Source: G963664225 sp964538065 (GTDB lineage Bacteria; Verrucomicrobiota; Verrucomicrobiia; Limisphaerales; UBA1319). From it: a stretch of DNA of 64,000 nt. The DNA is taken from positions 6,604 to 70,603 of the forward strand of contig CAZIDG010000011.1 of the NCBI GenBank assembly GCA_964538065.1, read 5' to 3'. The notes beneath the pieces are model-generated. The model worked only from the letters and a program-made list of their open reading frames with translations. It had not been told where the DNA came from and searched no databases. Shown in pieces: positions 36,201-44,108 of the stretch (positions are counted from its first letter, which is position 1; each line of letters opens with the position of its first letter). The position numbers and the translations under genes are program-made.

Positions 36201-38218
36201 CGGTAGTGAATCCAGTGGGTATAGGGCGCTTCAACACCAGCCAGATTGAACAGCTTGAGCCCCACCGATTCGAACATCCCTTGTTCACCCCGATGGCCGT
36301 AATCGCCCTGTTGAATGCAGGCCCCCAAATTGATCTTCGACCACTTCGTCTTGTAGGCCTTTCCAAAATTGTCGTGTGGCTGGAAGTAATGCCCCCTGTT
36401 CATATCCAGTTTCCACATGTTCTTCCCCATCGAGTAACGCCACACGCCCCCACGCATCCGGTAACGAACATGATCATACACCTCCCCGTCATACACCAGC
36501 GTCCCCCACCACAAGTAATCGTCCCCGCCGTATTGTTGAATCCACGTGGCATTCTCCACGGAGGTCTTTTTGGAAATCAAATGATACACGGGAAGGCTGT
36601 TCATGATGTTGGTGTCGAATGTTTGGACCGAGGTGATGCCGGGACGGGCTGCCCCCTTCCAGGCAGGCACGCCATCATACACCATATAAGCGAAGTTCGG
36701 CTGCGGATCATCCTGATAGGGTACACGCACCGAGGTGCCCTGCTTGTCCTTGGCCGTGATTCTGTATCGGATTAGCCGCCGATGTTGCTGCACATCAGCA
36801 GGTATCGTCACCGTATAGACATCATCCCCCGCCACTTCATCCCCACCTGTGCCATCATCCGTCATGGCCAGTTTGATCCAATTGCTGTTGTAGGCAGCAT
36901 CATTCAATTCGATATACGCACCTGGACTGACAATCTGGTACTCCAGAACCACTTCCTGAACCCCCTCAGGATCAGTCACTTTTGCAGTGATCGGAACCGC
37001 CTGGCCTGATTGGGGTTGTTTGGGATGATGCGCCACCTGGCGAATCTGAGGTGGAATCAACGTGGAATAGGATCCGTTGCGTTTCCCCGGCGTGGGCCCA
37101 TGCACCAGCGTGTTGGTGACCACGACATAATTCGTATAGGAATCAATCTGAATGAGTTGGAGCGCCGCCAAACGCATGCCAAACACGACGTCGCTGCTCT
37201 GGTTGTTGCTTTGATGCACCTCAACCGACAAAAGATTGGAGCCCTGCACAAGATTATGTTCAGGCTTCAGCTCGAATGTAACCACCTCAGCCTCAGTTGC
37301 ATTGCCCACATTGCGGCTGGCCGGTGTCTGGTAATTCACCACATCGTTCGTCTGCATGCCCAACCGTCCCAATTCCACCCCATTGATATAGAAGACAGCG
37401 CCGTCGTCGAGGAGGGTGGTGATTTCGAGGGCGCCTACGGAATCAGTCGTCACATCAAACCAGGTCCGGAAATAGAACGTCATCTGTTGCGGGCTGGTGT
37501 AGGTGAGCGGCGTTGTCTTGGCCCAAGGCAGGGTGGACTCTTCGCGATAGAAAAGCCCTGCTCCCTCCGGCCATGCCTGGTCCACATACGCAGGCTCTCT
37601 CCACGCGGTTCCCAGATCGTCTCCACTCTGGTTGTACCGCCATGTCTTGGTTTCGGTAAACAACGGCACCTGGTTGGTCTGATATTCATTAACCACCACC
37701 TCATTGGTCACCACGCTCGAGGCCGACCATGACCTCCAGCTCCCGCCTAAATTGTTGTCCAGGTTTGGATTAAGCAACTCGATGGAATAACCTGGCGCAT
37801 CCCCCACGATCGGCCACGGGAAAGACGCTCCGTATTCCACTTCATCCTCAATGACACCCTGGGCATTTCTCAAGACCACACGCTCCCCTTCGTTGGACAG
37901 ATTTCCCTGATAGGGCCCCAAGGCAGAGGCTTGGAACTTCGTAGCGAGAAAAGTGGGGTTTTGCGCAACCACAAGGTATCGATCTGGCTGCAAAAGGGTT
38001 CCTGAGGCAAACGTATATTGGATGCCCGACGTAAAAGCCCATCCACTCATGTCCACCACATTGGTGCCATTATTGTATAACTCAACGAATCCGGCGGGCT
38101 CGGTCTTAACATCCGGGTGGTAGTGGATTTCATTGATCACTATGTCCGCATGCACCAACGACATGGACCATAGAAAAAGCAAACATGCCACCTTCTCAGG
38201 GCAGTGTTTCATCGACAT
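33293..38218 (-). CDS. Giant secreted LTD/CotH kinase-like protein
   Basis: This exported protein of about 1640 aa begins with a signal peptide (VACLLFLWSMSLVHA). Domains in order: LTD (about 22-140), a beta-sandwich segment (LLDDGAVFYINGVELGRLG, about 260-370), an Ig/FN3-like region (QEVVLEYQIVSPGAY), a CotH domain (about 540-930, including RYRMRGGVWRYSMGKNMWK and the active-site-like HPWDLDLTWAD), an FN3-like segment (HTYRVRARMKDSAGRWS), three LTDs (about 1110-1570) and a C-terminal module ending LFYRARRP. The ATG at 38218 is preceded by TTAGGATCC; 38212 is also possible, and the frame is open to 38272. It is the upstream end of the array and, unlike its relative at 24931-30585, keeps the canonical WDLDLTW motif. 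Confidence 0.85.
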   Translation of the reverse strand: MSMKHCPEKVACLLFLWSMSLVHADIVINEIHYHPDVKTEPAGFVELYNNGTNVVDMSGWAFTSGIQYTFASGTLLQPDRYLVVAQNPTFLATKFQASALGPYQGNLSNEGERVVLRNAQGVIEDEVEYGASFPWPIVGDAPGYSIELLNPNLDNNLGGSWRSWSASSVVTNEVVVNEYQTNQVPLFTETKTWRYNQSGDDLGTAWREPAYVDQAWPEGAGLFYREESTLPWAKTTPLTYTSPQQMTFYFRTWFDVTTDSVGALEITTLLDDGAVFYINGVELGRLGMQTNDVVNYQTPASRNVGNATEAEVVTFELKPEHNLVQGSNLLSVEVHQSNNQSSDVVFGMRLAALQLIQIDSYTNYVVVTNTLVHGPTPGKRNGSYSTLIPPQIRQVAHHPKQPQSGQAVPITAKVTDPEGVQEVVLEYQIVSPGAYIELNDAAYNSNWIKLAMTDDGTGGDEVAGDDVYTVTIPADVQQHRRLIRYRITAKDKQGTSVRVPYQDDPQPNFAYMVYDGVPAWKGAARPGITSVQTFDTNIMNSLPVYHLISKKTSVENATWIQQYGGDDYLWWGTLVYDGEVYDHVRYRMRGGVWRYSMGKNMWKLDMNRGHYFQPHDNFGKAYKTKWSKINLGACIQQGDYGHRGEQGMFESVGLKLFNLAGVEAPYTHWIHYRIIDEADEASSTSQYTGDFWGLYLAIEQEDGKFLDEHGLPDGNLYKMDSGAYGWPYGDLNNQGPTAATDKSDLAAFVTQYSQTSPAPGDAWWRTNLDVNRYYNYQAIVQGIHHYDIGGGKNYFYYLNPTNGIWSEHPWDLDLTWADTMYDAGGQGADPFKNRLLTRTVFNLEYKNRVRELRDLLFNDEQAGQLIDEYAATIYTPAGGLSFVDADRAQWDYNPVMVSSYVNSSKAGQGRFYQFPYEPTVSKTFLGTIQLMKNYVKTRSTLLDNLASDAAIPGTPVITYEGPTNHPVNRLAFRTSAFSSSGGSFGGMKWRLAEITPASAPVRDPENPRKYEIETDWESQELAIFSQTMTIPAEEVKVGHTYRVRARMKDSAGRWSHWSAPVEFVAGETDMVAELQAHLRISELMYNPPAGTDYEYIELVNTSDAVTLDLSGVRFTQGVDYTFASGVSLPPGGHLLVVRAPVDNQFASFRSFYGLGTDTLIQGPYAGFLDNKGETITLKTSGNGTVITSFTYGDGRGWPVAADGTGHSLVADLSGNPDYPGAWRSSVLIKGSPGASEPPTPSGVVLNEVMAHTDYVDPANPGFDSNDWVELFNPSSEAVSLDHYYLSDDASVLNKWAIPSQVVPSHGHVVFDEVSGFHQYLTNGFGLSKAGDQVFLSYLPGNGQDRVVDAISFKGQDRLESIGRYPDGGAAWVSLLPSLGGSNGPVAIHLVISEFMYHPPMTDTNQTDNTVDEYVEIYNPTGTNVALVNDVGAWRVDGCISFSFPTNLVLPPGGVVLLVNFDPSDAILLNAFKERYALTNGDNLFLGPYGGKLANDSGRIAIEKPEAPDVPGDAVSWIIQDEVIYSDSAPWDGDADGLGAALRRIRLTSSGNLADNWKAATPTPGKVEMDAPLVLAAPRQAPGAPFVIRLNGPSGSQVILDCSTNLVDWSEVLKTNLPSGGVEVMDTNSLQNNALFYRARRP

Positions 38219-38420
38219 GGATCCTAAATTAAATCCAGCAAATAGGCTCGTGAGCATAGTGTTGAACTCCATTTCTAAGCATTTCTTATTCCATGGTCAA
38301 ACGCCTTTATGGAGCGACAAACTCTTTGTTTCGAATCATTTGACGGCAACTCCCCCCCCACCCCTCGTTTTTTTAGGGCTTGCCCAGTTCGTGACCAACC
38401 CCCTCAGGCATGATCGGACC

Positions 38421-38633
38421 ATGCATTTATTGAAAAAAGTGTTTCGTTGGGGGGCCAAAGACCAGTTGGTGGCCTCGTTCGGTCAGGCAAGCCTCCTGCG
38501 GCTTGTGGATGGACAACTCTGCCTCCGTGGCGGCAACGTCGATGATCATGCCGCCGCCAAGGAATGGATCGCCCTTTTTTGCCATGAAGCCGTTCCTCGA
38601 TGGGAAAAATCAAATACCTCCCCCATGCAATGA
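38421..38633 (+). CDS. Small protein of unknown function
   Basis: This is a 70-aa frame starting MHLLKKVFRWGAKDQLV and ending near EKSNTSPMQ. The segment DDHAAAKEWIALFCHEAV has the feel of a conserved small verrucomicrobial protein, which is why it is listed, but this is recollection and not a search result. GGA precedes the ATG. No signal peptide or known domain is seen. The open frame extends upstream to 38133 across the promoter region of the CotH gene, which is not credible as coding. Confidence 0.45.
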   Translation: MHLLKKVFRWGAKDQLVASFGQASLLRLVDGQLCLRGGNVDDHAAAKEWIALFCHEAVPRWEKSNTSPMQ

Positions 38634-38955
38634 CAATGGGTTCAGGTCAAAGCCACCTGCTGAAGGACAACCCGTTCGGCATCACCGTTTTTCAGGCTAC
38701 AGACGCGGCGGCGTCCGACTCTCATCGGCGTCCGACATGTCCCTTTTGATTCCCTGTGTTTTAGGATGAATCCCCGGGGGGCGTCCCATGCGATATTACA
38801 CTAAACGGATGAGGTTTCTGGAAAGACCCATGGCCCATGCCCTGGGTGCCAGGATGGGCCGCTTGACTCATTTCGAGCCCCGTCCGATCCATCCCCCCAT
38901 CCCTTCCGGATTTCAGCTTCTGCCTGAAGGACTTATTCAGAATTACCGGATGAAA
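38634..38955. other. Intergenic region between convergent genes
   Basis: This 322-bp gap lies between the 3' ends of a plus-strand small gene and a minus-strand lipoprotein gene. It contains an 11-bp direct repeat CGGCGTCCGAC at 38709-38719 and 38726-38736. No gene, hairpin with a T-run or RNA was recognised. Confidence 0.35.
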
Positions 38956-39321
38956 TTACTGCACCTTGACGATCTTCAGGACACCGGTTTTGGGATTATA
39001 ATCAAAACGCGATCCCGGAGGAAGCGGAGGGAGGCTGGGCAGGTACTTCTTGGTGACCAATTCATTCAAGTCCTTGGGGAATCGCTCCTCCTGGGCATTG
39101 AACATGTCGATGGCTTTAGTGATCGAGGCCAGATCCACGACCTTGTTGGCCGATTGCTGCGCCTTGAGCATGGTCCCCACATAATCCGACGGTGCATTGA
39201 GGGGATTTTCGCCCACCTTGGATACATTGGTCGCGGCTGGTTTATTTTGCGTATCCTGCTTTTCTCCGCAGCCCATAATCAACGCTGACAAAACCAGCGA
39301 AGTAATATAGATCGCTTTCAT
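38956..39321 (-). CDS. Small lipoprotein of unknown function
   Basis: The 121-aa protein has a lipoprotein signal peptide with lipobox LIMGC (Cys18), so it should be anchored to a membrane after export. The middle is helical (KAQQSANKVVDLASITKAID). The C-terminus reads FPKDLNELVTKKYLPSLPPLPPG followed by RFDYNPKTGVLKI, which resembles the C-terminal part of pseudopilin-like proteins in this phylum. The function is unknown. It lies 74 bp downstream of another exported protein gene and is probably in the same unit. Confidence 0.75.
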   Translation of the reverse strand: MKAIYITSLVLSALIMGCGEKQDTQNKPAATNVSKVGENPLNAPSDYVGTMLKAQQSANKVVDLASITKAIDMFNAQEERFPKDLNELVTKKYLPSLPPLPPGSRFDYNPKTGVLKIVKVQ

Positions 39322-39395
39322 AAAATCAAATTACACCCCGTTTAAATAACAGCCAACTGTCCCGAGCCCATGATGTTCCCGGAACCCGTTTCCCA

Positions 39396-40187
39396 TCAAT
39401 GAACCCACACGCGGTAGTAGGTCGCGGGCAGGGTCGCGGGATAAAAAGTGTCAACGCGATTCCCCGTACCCTGGATCGGCGATCCCACATCCTCCCAAAC
39501 GGTATTATTGGTCGATTTCTGAATGGTATACATGCTGCCCAGAGTGGTATCGAACCAGACATTCACGGCCCGTTCCATATTAAGCACTACTGGTTCAGGC
39601 TCGACAGCATAGACCCGGAAATTCCGCAACACCCGTGGGGAATCCACGCTGCCAATGCCGTTGATCGATATCTGCACGGGCGTATGAACACCCACGTTGG
39701 TGGCTGCCGTACTGATCACCTGTCCATCCGCACACACATAGGACAGCATCATATAGCCCTTCCGATACAGGAGGGAAAGCCGTCCCTGGTTGGTTGAGGC
39801 TGCCGGCAAACTGACCCAGTTGTTCGTTCCACCGATGGTACCGATGGAGATGCCGTCCATGCTCTCGGAGTCAAAACGCAAAATGGCACGCGGAGTTATG
39901 GAAGTAAGGGTGAAGTATACATCGTACCAGGGTATGTTGAGGGTGCCGCTTTTTTCGACATCCACCTCCACCCGGATGTCCCCGCTAAAACTCTGGGTGG
40001 TCTGAAGCATGCACCGTCCAGTCATGACAAGAGAACTGGATGTAAAGACCATGTTGGTCGAACCCGAAAAGACGAAGTTGGTGTCTGCCAATCCTGAGGA
40101 AAAATCGTCAGACAACAACAGCGTGTCCGCCTTGACTGACGGTACCACCAACAACGCTGCGACCACCGCCGCAAACAATGCTTTCAT
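39396..40187 (-). CDS. Secreted beta-sandwich protein of unknown function
   Basis: The 263-aa protein has a clear signal peptide (KALFAAVVAALLVVPSVKA). The body, starting DTLLLSDDFSSGLADTNFVFSG, resembles the concanavalin A-like/laminin G fold often found after an N-terminal DxFSxG motif. The end (SMYTIQKSTNNTVWEDVGS ... ATYYRV) is a version of the C-terminal module also found in the four LTD proteins upstream. The role is unknown. It precedes the small lipoprotein gene and follows the S46 peptidase gene on the same strand. Confidence 0.7.
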   Translation of the reverse strand: MKALFAAVVAALLVVPSVKADTLLLSDDFSSGLADTNFVFSGSTNMVFTSSSLVMTGRCMLQTTQSFSGDIRVEVDVEKSGTLNIPWYDVYFTLTSITPRAILRFDSESMDGISIGTIGGTNNWVSLPAASTNQGRLSLLYRKGYMMLSYVCADGQVISTAATNVGVHTPVQISINGIGSVDSPRVLRNFRVYAVEPEPVVLNMERAVNVWFDTTLGSMYTIQKSTNNTVWEDVGSPIQGTGNRVDTFYPATLPATYYRVWVH

Positions 40188-40232
40188 AGTATAAGAATGT
40201 CCACCGTATTGACGAGCGTGACCGACCTGGCA

Positions 40233-42359
40233 TCAAGACCGCCGCCCACCTGTCAATTCATCGGCAAGCGAGTCAGCCTGATACACTTTGCGCAGAGCCT
40301 CGATAATGGCCTGGCAATTCACCGAAACCGCCCGAGCCTGTGCTTCTGTATAAATAAAATCAAGCACAAGAGATTGTATGTTCCCGTCGAAAATGATGCC
40401 CACAAACTCCCCCCTGGCATTCACCACGGGGCTCCCTGAATTTCCGCCGATGATGTCCGCCGTGGATACAAAGTTGAACGGAGTCTTCAGGTTGAGTGAA
40501 CCTTTGCGCTCGATCCAGCTTTGGGGAAGATCAAAGGGCGGCTTCTGGCCATGTTCCCCGGCGCGTTGGTACAATCCCTCCAAGGTGGTTTGGTAGGGAA
40601 TCTGCCCACCGTTCTCCTCATAGCCTTTAACGATCCCGTACGCCAGCCGAAGTGTGAACGTGGCATCGGGATAGGTCTGGGCCCCTTCAAGGGCAAACTT
40701 GGCCTTGGCGATCTGCGCATATGCCTGGCGCTTCAGTTCATCCTGGTTTTCCATGACCTTTCGAACAGCGCGTGCCGGAGCGTCGACCAGCCGAGCCAGC
40801 TCAATCATCGGATCCTTCGCCTCATCGATCGCCTGCTTGCCGCCTTCGTATAGAGCACGCCGTACCGATACCTGCTTCAGTTTGGTGCCCAGCACCAGTT
40901 CCTCAGCACGCGCCCGTGGCGACTTACCCGCCAGAACTTTGCGCACCCATTCATGATCACCTCCGAGCTGTTCAGCCAGATAACTCAGGCTGTCAGCCAG
41001 CTTCAACATCTCGAAATCGTCGTAAAGAGGCTCTTCAGAAAACAACTCAAATTCGAGGGATTCCCGGGCAGAGTCCCGATACTCGCGCAGCCTCTCGCCA
41101 TTCGGCTTGGACTTTTCATCGGCGGCCCTCAACAGGGTGCGTGCAATGCCAAATAAGGTGGAATTAAAACCATGCGCCGACTCAAACAAATTGTACTCCA
41201 ATGCCCTGGGTCGAATCGCTTCCTGCACGGACGCAATGCGATCCCAGGCCCCAGCGGCATCCTTCAATGCATCGTGACTCTCCACTGCCTTCCGGAGGGT
41301 CTCCTCTGTTTTTTGCTTTTGAACCAGCAATTGAGGATCCAGCAAACCAGCCAGAGTGCCTGTCCTCGCCTTGCGACTATTCTGAACCCCGAACAAGAGA
41401 TCCTTGGCTCGTCGAGCATTCTCCTCGCTGCGGGCGCTATAGGCGCTTAACAGAACCTCCAGGCGATGCAGATACCTCAAGGCATAGGGAAACCGGACAT
41501 CACGCTGGTACATCAGTTCCGCCATGGTCAGGGAACGGTCCGTATGGCCGGGATGACCGGATACGAAAATCAGTTCGTTTTCTGCAACCCCTTCCTTGCT
41601 CCACTTCAAATAGTGCTCAATTTTGGCGGGCTTGCCGTTTTCATAGGCACGGAACAGGCAGATATCGAGGTTGAAACGGGGATATTCGAAATTATCCGGA
41701 TCACCACCAAAAAAGGCGGCCTGTTGTTCCGGGGCAAATACCAACCTCACATCCGTGTATTTCTTGAATCGATATAGATGGTATTGACCGCCCTGGTAGA
41801 GGGTCACCACATCACTGCGCAGGCCAGTCTTGTCGAGGGAATCCTTCTCGATTTCGGCCATCACAGCGCGTCGCGCGGCAAAGGCTTCCTCGGCGCTCAT
41901 GCCCGGCTTGACCACGCCGTTGACCCTGGCGGTGACATCCTCAATGCTCATCAGCACATTGAGTTCGAGATCCAGACACCTTTTCTCCTCGGCCAATGTC
42001 CGGGCATAAAAGCCATCGCGCAGATAATTATGCTGCTCATCGCCAAATTTCTGGAGACTGTCCGCCCCTACATGGTGATTGGATATGATCAAACCATCCT
42101 CGGAAACGAACGATCCCGATCCTCCGCTATTGAAGCGGACCGAGGCTTTCTGCAAATGCTCATACCAGGCATCAGGGGCTTCGAACTGATGCTGTTCCTT
42201 AAGCGATTTTCTGGGAGGATTGTTATACAGCCACATCCCCTCGTCCGCGTTAACCTGATTACTTATTACTGCCATGTTCATTGCACAGACCATTATCATC
42301 AACCACGTTGGGATTGCCATCCACTTCATTCCATGGGAGGCCTTGCCATTATTCTTCAT
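40233..42359 (-). CDS. S46-family dipeptidyl peptidase (DPP7-like)
   Basis: The 708-aa exported serine peptidase is of the S46 (DPP7/DPP11) family. These enzymes release dipeptides from the N-terminus of peptides in the periplasm or outside. The catalytic triad is visible: His in ISNHHV (about residue 96), Asp in PRFNLDICLFR, and Ser641 in GGNSGSPVV. The residue 18 positions after the serine is Gly659 (FDGNIQS). Gly here is typical of DPP7, which prefers hydrophobic P1 residues, while DPP11 has Arg and cuts after Asp/Glu. A signal peptide (TWLMIMVCAMNMAVISNQVNA) is present. The length fits the family. Confidence 0.9.
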   Translation of the reverse strand: MKNNGKASHGMKWMAIPTWLMIMVCAMNMAVISNQVNADEGMWLYNNPPRKSLKEQHQFEAPDAWYEHLQKASVRFNSGGSGSFVSEDGLIISNHHVGADSLQKFGDEQHNYLRDGFYARTLAEEKRCLDLELNVLMSIEDVTARVNGVVKPGMSAEEAFAARRAVMAEIEKDSLDKTGLRSDVVTLYQGGQYHLYRFKKYTDVRLVFAPEQQAAFFGGDPDNFEYPRFNLDICLFRAYENGKPAKIEHYLKWSKEGVAENELIFVSGHPGHTDRSLTMAELMYQRDVRFPYALRYLHRLEVLLSAYSARSEENARRAKDLLFGVQNSRKARTGTLAGLLDPQLLVQKQKTEETLRKAVESHDALKDAAGAWDRIASVQEAIRPRALEYNLFESAHGFNSTLFGIARTLLRAADEKSKPNGERLREYRDSARESLEFELFSEEPLYDDFEMLKLADSLSYLAEQLGGDHEWVRKVLAGKSPRARAEELVLGTKLKQVSVRRALYEGGKQAIDEAKDPMIELARLVDAPARAVRKVMENQDELKRQAYAQIAKAKFALEGAQTYPDATFTLRLAYGIVKGYEENGGQIPYQTTLEGLYQRAGEHGQKPPFDLPQSWIERKGSLNLKTPFNFVSTADIIGGNSGSPVVNARGEFVGIIFDGNIQSLVLDFIYTEAQARAVSVNCQAIIEALRKVYQADSLADELTGGRRS

Positions 42360-42638
42360 CGTGCTTCCTGTCTGTTGAACTGCATTGCTTTATTTCCACA
42401 CCATGAGTCCTCATTGCATGATTTACCAGAATCGGGCACTCACTGTGGAACGTTAACCAAGCCAAATCCTTCACGTGGCGCCATGCTATGTATTTGCCCC
42501 ACCGATGCAACCTCAATCCGGCATTTGTCCCAGGACATGGTCGTGCCTCTCGGCATGGCACCTGACATGGATCCACGCCTTGCCGGGTTCCCGAACCATG
42601 CTTGACACCCTTTTCTGGAAAAACCATAAAAACAGACA

Positions 42639-43940
42639 ATGGACACCTCAAAGCATATGCCGCGGAGGGACTTTCTCCGCACGTCTCGCAATCTTGCGGT
42701 GGGCACAGGCGCATTACTCGCCATGCCCAGCATTTTCCTCAACAAGGTAAAAGCGGCCACCGGTGAATCGCCTAATGAATTGATCCGTTTGGGAGTCATA
42801 GGTGCTGGTGGCCAGGGCCGCTCCCATATCTTCCGTCCTACCATCATGCGCAATATTTACGCGCTATGCGATGTGGATCAAAAGCACCTTGGCGACACGA
42901 AGACGGAGCTTGAGAAAAAGGTCAACCGCACAGTCGAGACTTATACGGATTACCGAAAGTTGCTCGAAAGCAAGAACATCGACGCAGTCCTCATCGCCAC
43001 CCCCGACCACTGGCATGCACTCCAGGCCATCCATGCCTGCGAAGCCGGTTTCGATGTCTACGTGGAAAAGCCGATGACCCTCACGATTGAAGAGGGACTC
43101 GCCATGGTGAAGGCCGCAAAGCGTTACAATCGCATCATCCAAAACGGCAGCCAACAGCGCTCGGACAACAAGTTTCGAACAGCTTGTGAGGTGATACGAT
43201 CTGGACGGTTGGGCGATCTCCAAACCGTTCGCGTGGGTCTTCCGGGAGTTAACTATGCCCTCCCCAATGTGCCCGACAGTGAACCGCCACCGGAACTTGA
43301 CTACAACATGTGGTTGGGACCTGCCCCATTCCGTCCCTACAACAAAAACCATGTGCACTACAATTTTCGTTTCTTCTGGGACTATTCGGGTGGGCAAATG
43401 ACCAATTGGGGTGCACACCATTTGGATATCACCCAGTGGGCTCTTGGCATGGACGAAAGTGGCCCCATCGAGATTGAAGCTCGCGCAGAATATGATTCTC
43501 AAAAGAGATACGAGGTCCCCTCGTGGTTTGAAATTACCTACACCTACGCCAACAAGGTCAAGGTCATCTGCGGGCAAAGCCATCGAATGGGCGTCACCTT
43601 TGAGTGCCAGGATGGGATTGTCTATGCCAACCGAGGCATTTTGGAATCGACCGTGCCCTCAGCCATTAAAGATCCACTCAAAGCAGACGAGGTGCACCTT
43701 TACGAGAGTAAGGACCACCACATGAACTGGTTCGAATGCATCAAGAGTCGCAAGAAGCCGATTTGTGATGTTGAAATTGGGCATCGTTCAGCAACGGTGT
43801 GCCACCTGGGCAACATGGCCGTTCGAACCGGGAAAAAAATTAAGTGGGATCCCAAAAACCAGCAAATCATCGACAACCCCGAGCTTTCGAAGATGATGGG
43901 TTACAAATACCGCAGTCCGTGGAAGTTACCAGAGCTCTAA
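42639..43940 (+). CDS. Tat-exported Gfo/Idh/MocA-family oxidoreductase
   Basis: The 433-aa protein starts with a twin-arginine signal (PRRDFLRTSRNLAVGTGALL), so it is exported folded with its cofactor. The Rossmann motif follows (IRLGVIGAGGQGRSH), then ALCDVDQ, ATPDHWHALQA and the catalytic EKPMTLTIEEG segment. NWGAHHLDITQWALG carries the conserved substrate-binding His. Such secreted NAD(P)-dependent sugar oxidoreductases are highly expanded in Verrucomicrobiota and Planctomycetes and act on sugars or their derivatives. The substrate cannot be told. It forms a single-gene unit ended by a strong terminator. Confidence 0.92.
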   Translation: MDTSKHMPRRDFLRTSRNLAVGTGALLAMPSIFLNKVKAATGESPNELIRLGVIGAGGQGRSHIFRPTIMRNIYALCDVDQKHLGDTKTELEKKVNRTVETYTDYRKLLESKNIDAVLIATPDHWHALQAIHACEAGFDVYVEKPMTLTIEEGLAMVKAAKRYNRIIQNGSQQRSDNKFRTACEVIRSGRLGDLQTVRVGLPGVNYALPNVPDSEPPPELDYNMWLGPAPFRPYNKNHVHYNFRFFWDYSGGQMTNWGAHHLDITQWALGMDESGPIEIEARAEYDSQKRYEVPSWFEITYTYANKVKVICGQSHRMGVTFECQDGIVYANRGILESTVPSAIKDPLKADEVHLYESKDHHMNWFECIKSRKKPICDVEIGHRSATVCHLGNMAVRTGKKIKWDPKNQQIIDNPELSKMMGYKYRSPWKLPEL

Positions 43941-43957
43941 CCGATTCTTGCCATCTC

Positions 43958-43987
43958 AGGCGCCGGCAAAACCGGCGCCTTTTTTTA
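43958..43987 (+). terminator. Intrinsic terminator after the Gfo/Idh/MocA gene
   Basis: A perfect 9-bp stem (AGGCGCCGG with CCGGCGCCT, loop CAAAA) is followed by a run of T. It lies 17 bp after the stop codon. Confidence 0.92.
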
Positions 43988-44064
43988 TGGATGGCCTCCT
44001 CCACCCCAGCCGTCATTCAATAGCGAAAAAGCCACCTGGATTTCACCTGTTCGCCACATAATCG

Positions 44065-44085
44065 TAACATCCGTATGGGATGTTA
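44065..44085. promoter_or_regulatory. Perfect inverted repeat ahead of the transposase-domain gene
   Basis: TAACATCC and GGATGTTA form perfect 8-bp arms with a 5-bp spacer (gtatg). The element ends 23 bp before the start codon of the stand-alone transposase-domain gene. Its placement and symmetry fit an operator, possibly bound by that protein itself. Confidence 0.5.
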
Positions 44086-44108
44086 AGGGTGTTGAAATTG
44101 TACTGGTT

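Noticed and set aside
22199..38218. Repeated sequences in the LTD array considered as a CRISPR or satellite repeat
   Set aside because: The similarity is at the protein-domain level with variable spacing. No short identical direct repeats with regular spacers were seen.
38709..38736. Direct repeat CGGCGTCCGAC twice
   Set aside because: It lies between convergent gene ends where no promoter is expected, and two copies are not enough to claim a regulatory array.
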